Source of the DNA: Haloterrigena salifodinae
GTDB taxonomy: Archaea; Halobacteriota; Halobacteria; Halobacteriales; Natrialbaceae
Assembly: GCF_003977755.1 (NCBI RefSeq)
Contig: NZ_RQWN01000001.1
Coordinates: forward strand, 186,001-250,000
DNA length: 64,000 nt
Direction: 5' to 3'
The position numbers and the translations under genes were made by a program. Below the pieces are notes generated by a model. That model saw nothing but the letters and a program-made list of their open reading frames with translations. It was not told where the DNA came from and did no database searches. Shown one piece after another: positions 17,232 through 26,704 of this stretch (within the stretch, counting starts at the first letter, position 1; each line of letters starts with the position of its first letter).

Positions 17232-18089
17232 ATGACTGATAGTACGATGAACGCAAATTCGGGTGAGGGCGCGCTCGACGTCGGGGAAGCCGACGAGTTA
17301 TTCGGCGACCTCGAGGAGGAATCGCTCGAGGAGGGAGCCAACGACGGGGAGGCGACCGACGAGACGGCCGAGGAGTCGTCGAACGGGGCGGACGAATCCG
17401 AGACCGTCGAAGATCGGACGGCTGCCGCGGTTTTCGGAGAACTACAGAACTCCGCGACCGACGCCGACGATATCGATGACGTGCTCGAGGACGAGAGTCC
17501 CGACGACATCATCGCGAGCGCGGACGAGCCGGAGCCCGAGGCTGAATCGGTCGACGACGACCTGCTCGTCGACGAGAGCGAACTCGCGGATCTCCTGTTG
17601 ACCGATCGGACGAAAGACGAGGAGTTCCTCTGGGTCGAGACCGACGACGAAACCGACGAGTCGTCGTCCGAGACCGAAGCCGACGGCGGCGATGCTTCGG
17701 ACGCCAAAGCGTCGGCCGCGGCGACCGACGCCGACCGGTCCTTCGAGGCGGACGACAGTTCCTCGGTTTCGGCCGACAACGGCGACGGCAACGGGAGCGA
17801 CGCTGACGACGCTCGAGCTACCGTTTCGGGCTCGACGTCGTTGGCCGTCGACGCCGACGAGACGACGGCCGACGAGGCCGCAGCATCGGCGGATACCGAG
17901 ACCGAGACCGAGACGGCGGCCGAACCCGCCGAGTCGACGGCCGCGGATGAAGCGGACGACGAGGCGGACGTCGAGGAGACCTCGCTCGACTCCGACGAGA
18001 ACACGGACGTTCCCGCGACGACGGACGAGGACGGCGGCTCCGGCGGCCTGCTCGGCTGGCTGCGATCGAAGCTCGGTGGCCTGTTCTAA
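17232..18089 (+). CDS. Very acidic, disordered protein with amphipathic C-terminal tail
   Basis: 285 residues, dominated by Asp, Glu, Ser, Thr and Ala. The N-terminal 120 residues contain short hydrophobic islets that look like binding motifs (ADELFGDLEEES, AAAVFGELQNSA, DELLVDESELADLLLTD, EEFLWVET). Residues about 130-265 are low complexity (TETETETAAEPAE). The last 15 residues, SGGLLGWLRSKLGGLF, form a short amphipathic or hydrophobic helix suited to touch a membrane or a partner. No family is recognised with confidence. The islets plus tail suggest an adaptor or scaffold rather than an enzyme. It stands alone with its own promoter region. Confidence 0.7.
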   Translation: MTDSTMNANSGEGALDVGEADELFGDLEEESLEEGANDGEATDETAEESSNGADESETVEDRTAAAVFGELQNSATDADDIDDVLEDESPDDIIASADEPEPEAESVDDDLLVDESELADLLLTDRTKDEEFLWVETDDETDESSSETEADGGDASDAKASAAATDADRSFEADDSSSVSADNGDGNGSDADDARATVSGSTSLAVDADETTADEAAASADTETETETAAEPAESTAADEADDEADVEETSLDSDENTDVPATTDEDGGSGGLLGWLRSKLGGLF

Positions 18090-18239
18090 GTCCGATTTGC
18101 TCGGCCGGCTTCCCCCCACGACGCTGGCAGTACGGGGCGTGCTCTTCGATCCGGTCGGTGCTTCGTTCTCGACGTGATTCGCTCTCGAGTCGATCGCTCC
18201 GGACGCTTCGTTCGAGTTTCAACGACCGCGGACGCGCCG

Positions 18240-18392
18240 TTAACACTCCGGATGCCACACGACATCCTCCCGGCGGACCGTGAACGGGCGACTCCCGCAC
18301 TCGGGACAGCCGGTCCCGCCGCGGTCCATATCCGGTCGTTCGGGGATCGTATGCGCGGTTCCACACTCGTCACACACGATGCTGACGGGCAT
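18240..18392 (-). CDS. Small zinc-ribbon protein
   Basis: 50 residues from the ATG at 18392: MPVSIVCDECGTAHTIPERP followed by CPECGSRPF and ending VVWHPEC. Two CxxC pairs form one zinc ribbon. The open frame continues upstream to 18491 but that part lacks the family look. Short single-ribbon proteins of this kind are abundant in haloarchaea and mostly unstudied. Confidence 0.65.
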   Translation of the reverse strand: MPVSIVCDECGTAHTIPERPDMDRGGTGCPECGSRPFTVRREDVVWHPEC

Positions 18393-18504
18393 GCCAGAAC
18401 GGACGGTCGGCTCCCGCAAGGGAGTGCTGCCGGGATCTGCGCGTTCCGACGGGGAGACTGCGCTGCAACTGCGCGACTGCTCGGTCGACACGCGGCGGAA
18501 CGCT

Positions 18505-18558
18505 CGAAAAAACGACGGCCGAAACCGACGACGGTCGGTCCTCGAGTCGCGACTCGAG
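18505..18558 (-). terminator. Palindrome plus T run downstream of sucCD
   Basis: A perfect 18-base palindrome (CTCGAGTCG and its complement, 18541-18558) lies 23 bases past the sucD stop. Further along the minus strand there is a run of six T (A run at 18507-18512). Together they make a plausible end signal for the sucCD transcript. Confidence 0.4.
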
Positions 18559-18580
18559 AGGCGTCCGACCGGTCGCGGCG

Positions 18581-19452
18581 TTACGCGAGGAACTCTTCGA
18601 TGTGGTCGGCGACTTCCTCGGGCGTGTCGCCGACGGGGACGCCCGCGTCGTTGAGGGCGCTAATTTTGCTCTCGGCGGTGCCGGTCCCGGAGCCGGAGAC
18701 GATGGCGCCGGCGTGACCCATCCGCTTGCCTGGCGGCGCCGTGCGGCCGGCGATGAAGCCGGCGACCGGCGTGTCGACGTAGTCGTCGATGAACGCGGCG
18801 GCCTCCTCCTCGTCCTCGCCGCCGATCTCGCCGCACATGACGATGGCGTCGGTGTCGGGGTCGTCCTCGAACAGTTCGAGGGCGTCGACGAAGTCGGTGC
18901 CGATAATCGGGTCGCCACCGATACCGATGGCGGTGGTCTGGCCGATGCCGCGGTTCGTGAGGCTGTCGACGACCTGGTAGGTCAGCGTCCCCGAGCGGGA
19001 GACGAGCCCGACGTTCCCTTCGGCGAAGATGTTGCCGGGGAGAATGCCCAGTTTGGCCTCGCCGGGGGTGATGAGACCCGGACAGTTCGGACCGATGAGT
19101 CGGGTGTCGGTCTCGGTGAGGCGCTTGTTGACGCGGGCCATGTCCTGGGTCGGAATGCCCTCCGTGATCGCGACCGCGAGGTCGAGATCGGCGTCGAGCG
19201 ACTCGAAGACGGCGTCGCCGGCGAACGCTGGCGGGACGAAGATCACCGAGGTGTCGGCGTTCTCCTCCTCGACGGCCTCGTGGACCGTATCGTAGACGGG
19301 GACGCCCTCGACTTCCTGGCCGCCCTTGCCGGGGACCGCGCCGGCAACGACGTTGGTGCCGTACTCCATCATCTGCTGGGCGTGGAACTTGCCTTCCCCG
19401 CCAGTGATGCCCTGTACCACGACGCGCGTGTCGTCGTCGACTAGAACGCTCA

Positions 19453-19453
<1 letters not shown>
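18581..19453 (-). CDS. sucD: Succinate-CoA ligase, alpha subunit
   Basis: 290 residues. Catalyses, with SucC, the reversible conversion of succinyl-CoA to succinate with nucleotide triphosphate formation in the TCA cycle. The CoA-binding Rossmann start is [18 protein letters not shown], and [18 protein letters not shown] and [20 protein letters not shown] follow. The phospho-histidine is in [18 protein letters not shown] (near residue 246). The start overlaps the last base of the sucC stop (TAATG), a tightly coupled pair. Confidence 0.97.
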
Positions 19454-20601
<1,148 letters not shown>

Positions 20602-20822
20602 AGCCATTCGAACGGCCGTTCCGACCTTGCTTAAATCCTGTTAGTTTCCACTCGCGACGGAAAATCGATCGATGACCGGAAACTCCATCGCGTTCGTCCG
20701 GGCCGAACGTGTTTCCAGCCGACTCCTTTGTGGAGATTTTCAACTAGGGTCGGTAAACTGCTTTCCACTCGTCCGAACTTACCGGCACTTTCCTCCCTCG
20801 AGTACCCGATTTTGTAATCCGA

Positions 20823-21407
20823 TCAATCGTCGGCGGACGTGGACTCGTCGACCGGGGACGCGCTGTGATTCCGGCCGTCTCCGTTCGCGTCCGCCTCCGG
20901 CGTCTCCAGCCGCGCGACGTCGACGATCAACACGTTGTCGGTCGGCTGGATGGCGTCGATCACGCCCGCCAGCAGCAGCTCCGTTCCGGGGGAGATCCCG
21001 ACCGCGATCGTATCGCCCTCGTCGAACTCCTGGAGGGACTGCTGGAATTGGAGGTGCGCCCGACACAGGTCTGGGTGATGGACGTTCGTAAAGCGGACCT
21101 CGTCGACGACCGCGTCGGCGCGGTCGAAGTCGCGGGCCAGCACACTCGGTTCGGGATCCTCGTCCGGTTGTCGACCGAGCACCGAGTACGCGATATCGGT
21201 CGGCCGGTAGCCACCCTTCGGCCCCCTGACCCCCTCGACCAGATCCAGCTCTCGAAGGTGACCCATCTGTCGGCGGACGCTCTCGGTTTCGAGTCCGAGC
21301 TCCGCCGCGATAGTTTTCGCCCGAACGGGAGACTCGTCCGACTGATACTCGTTGACCAGCGCAGTCACCGCCCGCCGCTGCGCCGTCGTCAACGTAATCT
21401 CTGCCAT
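20823..21407 (-). CDS. Winged-helix transcriptional regulator with unnamed C-terminal domain
   Basis: 194 residues from the ATG at 21407. An N-terminal winged helix (about 1-75) includes TTAQRRAVTALVNEY, SPVRAKTIAAELGLETESVRRQMGHLRELDLVEGVRGPKGGYRPTD, the last part being a typical recognition helix and wing. The C-terminal half (about 85-175) is an alpha/beta domain (AVVDEVRFTNVHHPDLCRAHLQF, DTIAVGISPGTELLLAGVIDAIQPTDNVLIVDVARLETP). I recognise it as recurring in haloarchaeal regulators but cannot name it. The tail is disordered and acidic. It diverges from the prenyltransferase gene. Confidence 0.8.
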   Translation of the reverse strand: MAEITLTTAQRRAVTALVNEYQSDESPVRAKTIAAELGLETESVRRQMGHLRELDLVEGVRGPKGGYRPTDIAYSVLGRQPDEDPEPSVLARDFDRADAVVDEVRFTNVHHPDLCRAHLQFQQSLQEFDEGDTIAVGISPGTELLLAGVIDAIQPTDNVLIVDVARLETPEADANGDGRNHSASPVDESTSADD

Positions 21408-21566
21408 ACCGGGAGTAGTCAACGCCGCTACTTATCCCTGCGGGTGTACCGGGATATCGAGTGGAACGACCCCCTCGAGTCGCGCCGATCAATCCCATCT
21501 CGAGGGTCGTTCAGCCCGTACCAACGCAGCATTCAAGCGTCTTCCACCCCACGTTTTCCCACGGTC

Positions 21567-22451
21567 GTGGCCGAACTCGTGAGCAACTCGATCGCATCGC
21601 ACCGGACCCGACGCTGGATGTCGTCGCTCGAGTCGGCCCTCCGCCTGTTCGTCCACAGCAACCTCTTCATCTCGCTGGCGACGACGAGCGTCGTCGTCAC
21701 GACGATCCTGCTCGCGAATCTGCCCCTCGAGCCGCTTCCACTCTTTATCGTCTTCGCGGCCACGCTGTTCGTCTATACCGTCAACCGGTTCACCGACCTC
21801 GAGGAGGACGAGGAAAACGTTCCGGAGCGCGCCTCGTTTACGAAACGGTACGGCCGACTGCTGCTCGCCGCGGGCGTCGGCCTGTACGTCACCGCCATCG
21901 GCGTCGCTGTTATCCTCGGGCTCCCCGGCGCAGTCTACCTCCTCCTCCCGCCGGTCGCCATCCTTCTCTACTCGGTCGGCGGGATCAAGCAGGTGTTCCT
22001 CGTGAAGAACCTGTTCGTCGGGTTTGCCTGGGGCATCGTCCCGCTCGGCGTCGGCTACTACTACGGCCGACTCTGGACGCTTGAGATCCTCGCGTTCGCG
22101 GTGTATCTGACCGCGATGATCACCGTCGCGGCCGCCATCTTCGACATCAAGGACATCGAGGGCGACCGGCAGGAGGGGATCGCGACCGTTCCGAACCGGT
22201 TCGGGACGGCCGCGACCCGTCGGTACTCCCAGGCCGCGAACCTCGCGATCGCCGCGGCCGTCGTCGCCGTCGTCGCCGGGAGCGACCTCTCCCTCGAGTT
22301 CCTTTCCCTGCTCGCGATGAACGGCTACGTCGCCTGTTACATCCCCTTCGCGACGCCCGAACGCGGACCGCTGTACTACGGGTTCGTCGTCGACGGCGAG
22401 CACGTCTTTCTGGCGGCCGTCGTAGTGGGACTCGACTGGCTGGTCTGGTAA
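21567..22451 (+). CDS. UbiA-family prenyltransferase
   Basis: About 294 residues, with roughly eight membrane helices. The two Asp-rich prenyl-diphosphate/Mg sites of the family are present in variant form: NRFTDLEEDEENVPERA (about 71-87) and DIKDIEGDRQEGIATVPNRFG (about 192-212). Such enzymes attach isoprenoid chains to aromatic or glycerol acceptors in membrane quinone or lipid synthesis; the acceptor is not evident. Start: a GTG at 21567 lies 38 bases after a TTCAAG-type element (21532) and includes a basic leader (SHRTRRW) before helix 1. The ATG at 21618 is the alternative. Confidence 0.85.
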   Translation: MAELVSNSIASHRTRRWMSSLESALRLFVHSNLFISLATTSVVVTTILLANLPLEPLPLFIVFAATLFVYTVNRFTDLEEDEENVPERASFTKRYGRLLLAAGVGLYVTAIGVAVILGLPGAVYLLLPPVAILLYSVGGIKQVFLVKNLFVGFAWGIVPLGVGYYYGRLWTLEILAFAVYLTAMITVAAAIFDIKDIEGDRQEGIATVPNRFGTAATRRYSQAANLAIAAAVVAVVAGSDLSLEFLSLLAMNGYVACYIPFATPERGPLYYGFVVDGEHVFLAAVVVGLDWLVW

Positions 22452-22530
22452 GCGGTGGCCTGGCCGCTGGCGCGGACCGACTCCTCCGGGTTTATGATCT
22501 ATCGTGGTGTATGCTAACTCTTGTATCACC

Positions 22531-22842
22531 ATGTCCGAACACGATCGCGAGCAAGAGCTGGAGGACTTCCTCATCCTCCGCGAGCTGGACGAACCGATCA
22601 CCGGGGCGGAACTGGAGGCGGCCGGCGAGCAATCCGGGAAGACGCTGTCAAACCTCCGGGACGAGGGCGTCGACATCCGGTGGGTCGAATCCGAAGTCCT
22701 GACGAACGAGGAGGGCGACGTCACCGGGACGTTCTGTCACTACCGAGCCGAGAGCGAGGATGCCATCCGCGAACACGCGGATCGAGCCGGGCTGCCAGCG
22801 ACGCACATCGATCGGCGCGGGGAGCCGCTCGAGGGTGAATAA
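22531..22842 (+). CDS. DUF4242 family protein
   Basis: 103 residues from the ATG at 22531. A small alpha/beta ferredoxin-like domain: EDFLILRELDEPITGAELEAAG, RWVESEVLTNEEGDVTGTFCHYRAESEDAIREHADRAGLP. This matches the DUF4242 family, annotated in some databases as nickel-binding; the metal is not supported by anything visible here apart from one Cys and three His. Function unknown. Confidence 0.75.
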   Translation: MSEHDREQELEDFLILRELDEPITGAELEAAGEQSGKTLSNLRDEGVDIRWVESEVLTNEEGDVTGTFCHYRAESEDAIREHADRAGLPATHIDRRGEPLEGE

Positions 22843-22972
22843 CCCGCACCGATCGCGGGAGAACCGCCGGTGACGCGCCCACGCCAATCGTCGTCTTCTT
22901 TGTCTGGCGCAGGGTGCGATACGCGCGTTTAGCACGGGAAGACACTTACCAGCGGTCGGGGAAGGATATCGT

Positions 22973-23434
22973 ATGGCGAACAACCCATCACCGGCGTCTC
23001 TCGTCGCGACGATCGTCGCGGCGGTCTTGGGGGTTCTCGGAGTGTGGCTCCCGTGGGTTCGGAAGCGTCCGGCCGGCTACAGGGACGGCGGGGCGATCTA
23101 CACCACAGAATACGTGTCGGGCATGGAGACCGGCCTTCGCGGTATCGACCCGTTCGTCATTTTGCTCGTCGTGATCGTTGTCGGCGTCGCCGTACTAGCC
23201 CGATACCGATCCTGGCGACCGGATATCGCACTCGTCGGTGTCGGCGGACTGTTGCTCTGGGTGTTCGGCACCATCTTTCGAAACTACTGGACGGTCGAGC
23301 AGTATACAGTCGAAATCGGATTGTACTTGCTGCTCGCCAGCGGGTTCCTCTTCGTTCTCGTCGGCGCCGGTGGCGTTCTCAAGCGACGCCTCGAATCCGG
23401 TACGGATCACGGCCGTGACCCACGAATCGGGTAA
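22973..23434 (+). CDS. Haloarchaeal membrane protein, function unknown
   Basis: 153 residues, four hydrophobic helices: about 8-28 (LVATIVAAVLGVLGVWLPWV), 60-77, 83-100 and 112-135. A short extracellular-looking loop (RDGGAIYTTEYVSGMETGLRGID) follows helix 1. The layout (helix, WLPW, loop with short repeats, three helices) resembles small haloarchaeal membrane proteins of unknown role. No neighbours suggest a function. Confidence 0.6.
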   Translation: MANNPSPASLVATIVAAVLGVLGVWLPWVRKRPAGYRDGGAIYTTEYVSGMETGLRGIDPFVILLVVIVVGVAVLARYRSWRPDIALVGVGGLLLWVFGTIFRNYWTVEQYTVEIGLYLLLASGFLFVLVGAGGVLKRRLESGTDHGRDPRIG

Positions 23435-23567
23435 TTCGAGCACGCGATGGTCGAACCGCCACACGTTCTCAGGGACGTTCCGCGGAAGTAAACGGTGCTA
23501 CTAGCTACCGCTCATCGATCGAAAACGCGGTCGCTGCTCGAGCCGCCTGCGACCGACGACGGACCGC

Positions 23568-23795
23568 TCAGTCTCGGTCGGCTTCGCTCCAGTCGCAGTC
23601 CTGGCACTTCCAGCCGGTGACGAGCTCGGTGACCGACGGCATGTAGGTCACCTCGAGGACGTTGCCGCCGCAGTCCGGACACTCTCGGTCGGCTTCTTGG
23701 ATGGAGTCGACCTCCATGACGGAGTCGCCCTCGACCAGCTCTGCGAGTTTCTCGGCCGTAACCATTCGCCCCTGAACGACGCGGTTCTCGCTCAC
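23568..23795 (-). CDS. DUF5795-type zinc-ribbon protein
   Basis: 75 residues from a GTG at 23795, which gives the start MSENRVVQGRMVTAEKLAEL that I remember for this haloarchaeal family; the family name is from memory. A zinc ribbon with two CxxC pairs is present (CPDCGG and CQDCDW), and TELVTGWKCQDCDWSEADRD ends the protein. A later ATG at 23765 is possible but would lose the conserved opening. Function unknown. Confidence 0.75.
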   Translation of the reverse strand: MSENRVVQGRMVTAEKLAELVEGDSVMEVDSIQEADRECPDCGGNVLEVTYMPSVTELVTGWKCQDCDWSEADRD

Positions 23796-23900
23796 GGTCG
23801 GCGCTACCGGGTGCGGGACCCTAAGCGTTTTCAACGCCGGTCGCGCTCCGCGTGCGAATCGGACGATTTAACCCGGAGAGGGGACAATCCGCCACTGCGT

Positions 23901-23983
23901 GCGAGGGTAGCCAAGCGGCCAACGGCGGCGGACTCAAGATCCGCTCGTGTAGACGTTCAAGGGTTCGATTCCCTTCCCTCGCA
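23901..23983 (+). tRNA. tRNA-Leu (anticodon CAA)
   Basis: Type II tRNA. Acceptor GCGAGGG (23901-23907) pairs with CCCTCGC (23976-23982), with discriminator A at 23983 and no encoded CCA. The D arm is GCC/GGC, the anticodon stem GCGGA/TCCGC and the loop CTCAAGA, giving CAA at 23935-23937 (reads UUG). A long variable arm has CGT/ACG pairing. The T arm is AAGGG, TTCGATT, CCCTT. No intron is visible in the loop. Confidence 0.96.
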
Positions 23984-23990
23984 TCGTATG

Positions 23991-24048
23991 CGGTGCGAAA
24001 GCACCGATAAAGATGCGGAAGATCAACACGGAGCGATCTTCCCTCGCA
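23991..24048 (+). other. Structured trailer behind tRNA-Leu: two hairpins and a copy of the tRNA 3' end
   Basis: Seven bases after the tRNA lies CGGTGC-GAAA-GCACCG (23991-24006), a perfect 6-bp stem closed by a GNRA tetraloop. A second hairpin, GGAAGATC/GATCTTCC with a 10-base loop, occupies 24017-24042. The 11 bases CTTCCCTCGCA at 24038-24048 repeat exactly the last 11 bases of the tRNA (23973-23983), as an attachment-site remnant would. Either a structured trailer RNA or a tiny integration scar is possible. Confidence 0.45.
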
Positions 24049-24153
24049 AACTTCTCCGCGTCGCTCGAAACGACCAGCCGCGACTCTGACTGTAGGGACT
24101 CGTCCGACGTGCCTCTTCGGAATAGATATGTCTATTGGTAACGTAGCTCACTC

Positions 24154-24564
24154 ATGAGCGACCACGTTCTCGTCCCGTTCGACGGATCGGCGCCCGCCCG
24201 TCACGCGCTGGAACACGCGCTCGAGAACTTTCCGGGCGCGGAGATCACGGTGCTGACGGTCATCGACGAGGTCGGGCACGAGTCGGAGTACGCGGAGGCC
24301 GAAGAGACGGGGCAACTGTTCGCGAGCGCGAAGCGGCGGCTGGAAACCGCCGACGCGATCGCCGAGGAGTGTGGCGGTTCGATCCGCCGCGTCGCCGATA
24401 TCGGCCCGACCTGCGAAACGATCACCGAGTACGCGGAGACCGCGGACGTCGATCACGTCGTTATCGGGACCCACGGCCGAACGGGGATCGCCAGAATCGT
24501 CGTCGGGAGCGTTGCCGAAACCGTCGTCCGGCAGAGTTCGTCGCCCGTCACGGCCGTCAAGTAG
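24154..24564 (+). CDS. Universal stress protein (UspA family)
   Basis: 136 residues, single Usp domain. It opens HVLVPFDGSAPARHALEHAL, has the family middle block CGGSIRRVADIGPTCETITEYAE and the ATP-site motif GTHGRTGIARIVVGSVAETVVRQSSSPV (Gly-x2-Gly-x9-Gly-Ser, about 107-130). Presence of this motif suggests the ATP-binding subclass. Haloarchaea encode many copies; a specific role cannot be read. Stands alone after tRNA-Leu. Confidence 0.93.
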   Translation: MSDHVLVPFDGSAPARHALEHALENFPGAEITVLTVIDEVGHESEYAEAEETGQLFASAKRRLETADAIAEECGGSIRRVADIGPTCETITEYAETADVDHVVIGTHGRTGIARIVVGSVAETVVRQSSSPVTAVK

Positions 24565-24764
24565 CGGTTCGACGCTCGGCCTCGAGCGAACCGCGGGTAT
24601 ATACGTCCAAGGGTCGACTGTACGGACGACCGAAAGACGCGCTGTCTTTCACACACTGCGTCGGGAGCGGGAACGAACGCGTCGTTCGCGCTCGCCGACG
24701 GAGTCGCACGGCAGTCGAGTTCGACTACCGCATCTGTGACAGGCCGCTATGATCGGCGTTTCCT

Positions 24765-26114
24765 ATGGAAATCGAAATCGCAACAATCGGCGGCTACGAG
24801 GAAGTCGGACGGCAGATGACTGCCGTCCGCGCGGGAACCGACATCGTCATCTTCGACATGGGGCTGAACCTGTCGAAGGTACTGATCCACGACAACCTCC
24901 GCACGGAGGGGATGCACAGCCTGGACCTGATCGACATGGGGGCGATCCCCGACGATCGGATCATGAGCGACCTCGAGGGCGACGTGAAAGCGATCGTCCC
25001 GACCCACGGCCACTTGGACCACATCGGCGCCATCTCGAAGCTGGCCCACCGGTACGACGCGCCGGTCGTCGCGTCGCCGTTCACGATCGAACTCGTCAAG
25101 GGCGAACTCGCGGACGAACAGAAGTTCGACAGCGGGAATGACCTCGTGAAGATGGAGGCCGGCGAGACGATGTCGATCGGCGACTCCGGTAAGGTCGAAC
25201 TCGAGTTCGTCAACGTCACCCACTCGATCATCGACGCGATCAATCCGGTCCTCCACACGCCCGAGGGCGCAATCGTCTACGGGCTGGACAAGCGGATGGA
25301 CCACACGCCCGTCATCGGCGATCCGATCGACATGAAGCGGTTCCGCGAGATCGGTCGCGAAGGCGAGGGCGTCCTCTGTTACATCGAGGACTGCACCAAC
25401 GCCAACAAGAAGGGCCGCACCCAGTCCGAGCGGGTCGCCCGGGAGCACCTCCGGGACGTCCTCTACAGCGTCGAGGACTACGACGGCGGCATCGTCGCCA
25501 CCACGTTCTCGAGTCACATCGCCCGCGTGAAGAGCCTCGTCGAGTTCGCCAAGGATATCGGCCGCCAGCCCGTCCTGCTGGGCCGCTCGATGGAACAGTA
25601 CTCGGGCACCGCCGAACGCATGGGCTTCGCCGAGTTCCCGGACGACCTCGGCATGTTCGGCCACCGAAACTCCGTCGACCGCACGTTCGAGCGTATCATG
25701 AACGAGGGGAAGGAGGACTACCTGCCGGTCGTCACCGGCCACCAGGGCGAACCCCGCGCGATGCTCACTCGGATGGGCCGCGGCGAGACGCCCTACGAAC
25801 TGGACGACGGCGACAAGGTCGTCTTCTCGGCCGGAATCATTCCGGAGCCGACCAACGAGGGCCAGCGCTACCAGGCCGAGAAGCTGCTCGGCATGCAGGG
25901 CGCGCGGATCTACTCCGATATCCACGTGTCGGGCCACCTCCGCCAGGAGGGCCACTACGAGATGCTCGATGCCCTCCAGCCCCAGCACGTCATCCCGGCT
26001 CACCAGAACATGAAGGGGTTCTCGGGGTACGTCGACCTCGCCTCGAACCAGGGGTACAAACTCGGACGGGACCTCCACGTCACGTGTAACGGCAACCTCA
26101 TCCAGCTCGTCTGA
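24765..26114 (+). CDS. rnj: Archaeal RNase J, beta-CASP metallo-beta-lactamase ribonuclease
   Basis: 449 residues. The metallo-beta-lactamase motif is THGHLDHIG (His81, His83, Asp85, His86). A beta-CASP region follows ([56 protein letters not shown]), with C-terminal [18 protein letters not shown] and [18 protein letters not shown]. Archaeal RNase J is a 5' to 3' exoribonuclease in mRNA turnover and rRNA processing. Length fits the short archaeal form lacking the bacterial C-terminal domain. The ATG is just downstream of an AT-rich segment. Confidence 0.95.
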   Translation: MEIEIATIGGYEEVGRQMTAVRAGTDIVIFDMGLNLSKVLIHDNLRTEGMHSLDLIDMGAIPDDRIMSDLEGDVKAIVPTHGHLDHIGAISKLAHRYDAPVVASPFTIELVKGELADEQKFDSGNDLVKMEAGETMSIGDSGKVELEFVNVTHSIIDAINPVLHTPEGAIVYGLDKRMDHTPVIGDPIDMKRFREIGREGEGVLCYIEDCTNANKKGRTQSERVAREHLRDVLYSVEDYDGGIVATTFSSHIARVKSLVEFAKDIGRQPVLLGRSMEQYSGTAERMGFAEFPDDLGMFGHRNSVDRTFERIMNEGKEDYLPVVTGHQGEPRAMLTRMGRGETPYELDDGDKVVFSAGIIPEPTNEGQRYQAEKLLGMQGARIYSDIHVSGHLRQEGHYEMLDALQPQHVIPAHQNMKGFSGYVDLASNQGYKLGRDLHVTCNGNLIQLV

Positions 26115-26371
26115 TCAGGGCCGCCGCGCTCTCGATCGCGAGACGTTCTCGAATCGCGCTTCGGAACCTCCCGCTCGAGCGACGCGAACTCGTCCGCTCG
26201 GACGAGCCGCCGTAGCGACCCCCTCCATCGCGGATGTAAACACCGGGTTCTACCGGCAGTCGGTCGGTACAACGCCGGTTTGTCTTCGAAATTACACGAC
26301 TCAAGAGCGTCTTCTCTGTCGGTCGGACGGGCCGTATCATTTACCAGTTGGTGGCGTCAATCGGGAGGGCA

Positions 26372-26587
26372 ATGGGTGAGAGAGCCGAAATCGTCGAGCT
26401 GGTCGGGAGCTCGACCGAATCGTGGGAGGACGCCGTACAGAACGCGATGGACGCCGCCGACGGAACGATCGGCCACATCAGCGGGGTCGAGATCGACTCG
26501 GAGCCGACCGAGACCGGTCGCGAGGGCGGGGAGACCGAACGGTACGTGGTCACGCTCGAGGCCTCGTTCGACCCGGAGGGGAGCTGA
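26372..26587 (+). CDS. Dodecin-like protein lacking the known flavin-contact residues
   Basis: 71 residues with the dodecin layout: strand EIVELVGSSTESWEDAVQNAMDAADGT, HISGVEIDSEP, then ERYVVTLEASFDPEGS. Dodecins assemble into 12-subunit flavin-storing shells. In the Halobacterium protein Trp36 stacks on the flavin and Gln55 contacts it; aligned here by the surrounding residues these places hold Gly and Val. It should form the dodecin fold, but flavin binding is doubtful. Dodecin-like paralogues without these residues may bind another ligand or none. No operon partner. Confidence 0.82.
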   Translation: MGERAEIVELVGSSTESWEDAVQNAMDAADGTIGHISGVEIDSEPTETGREGGETERYVVTLEASFDPEGS

Positions 26588-26704
26588 AGGCGTCGTCGTC
26601 GGTCGCTCGGCGTCGCCGCGTTCCGTGCGCCGTCGGCTCGTTTTCGATCGCTTCGGAGCGCGGAAACCGGTTCGGACCGACCGTGGGCGGCTCCGCGACC
26701 GCGT

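Noticed and set aside
24901-26078. Antisense open frame across RNase J (443 codons)
   Set aside because: Shadow of a well-supported ribonuclease gene with intact metal motifs.
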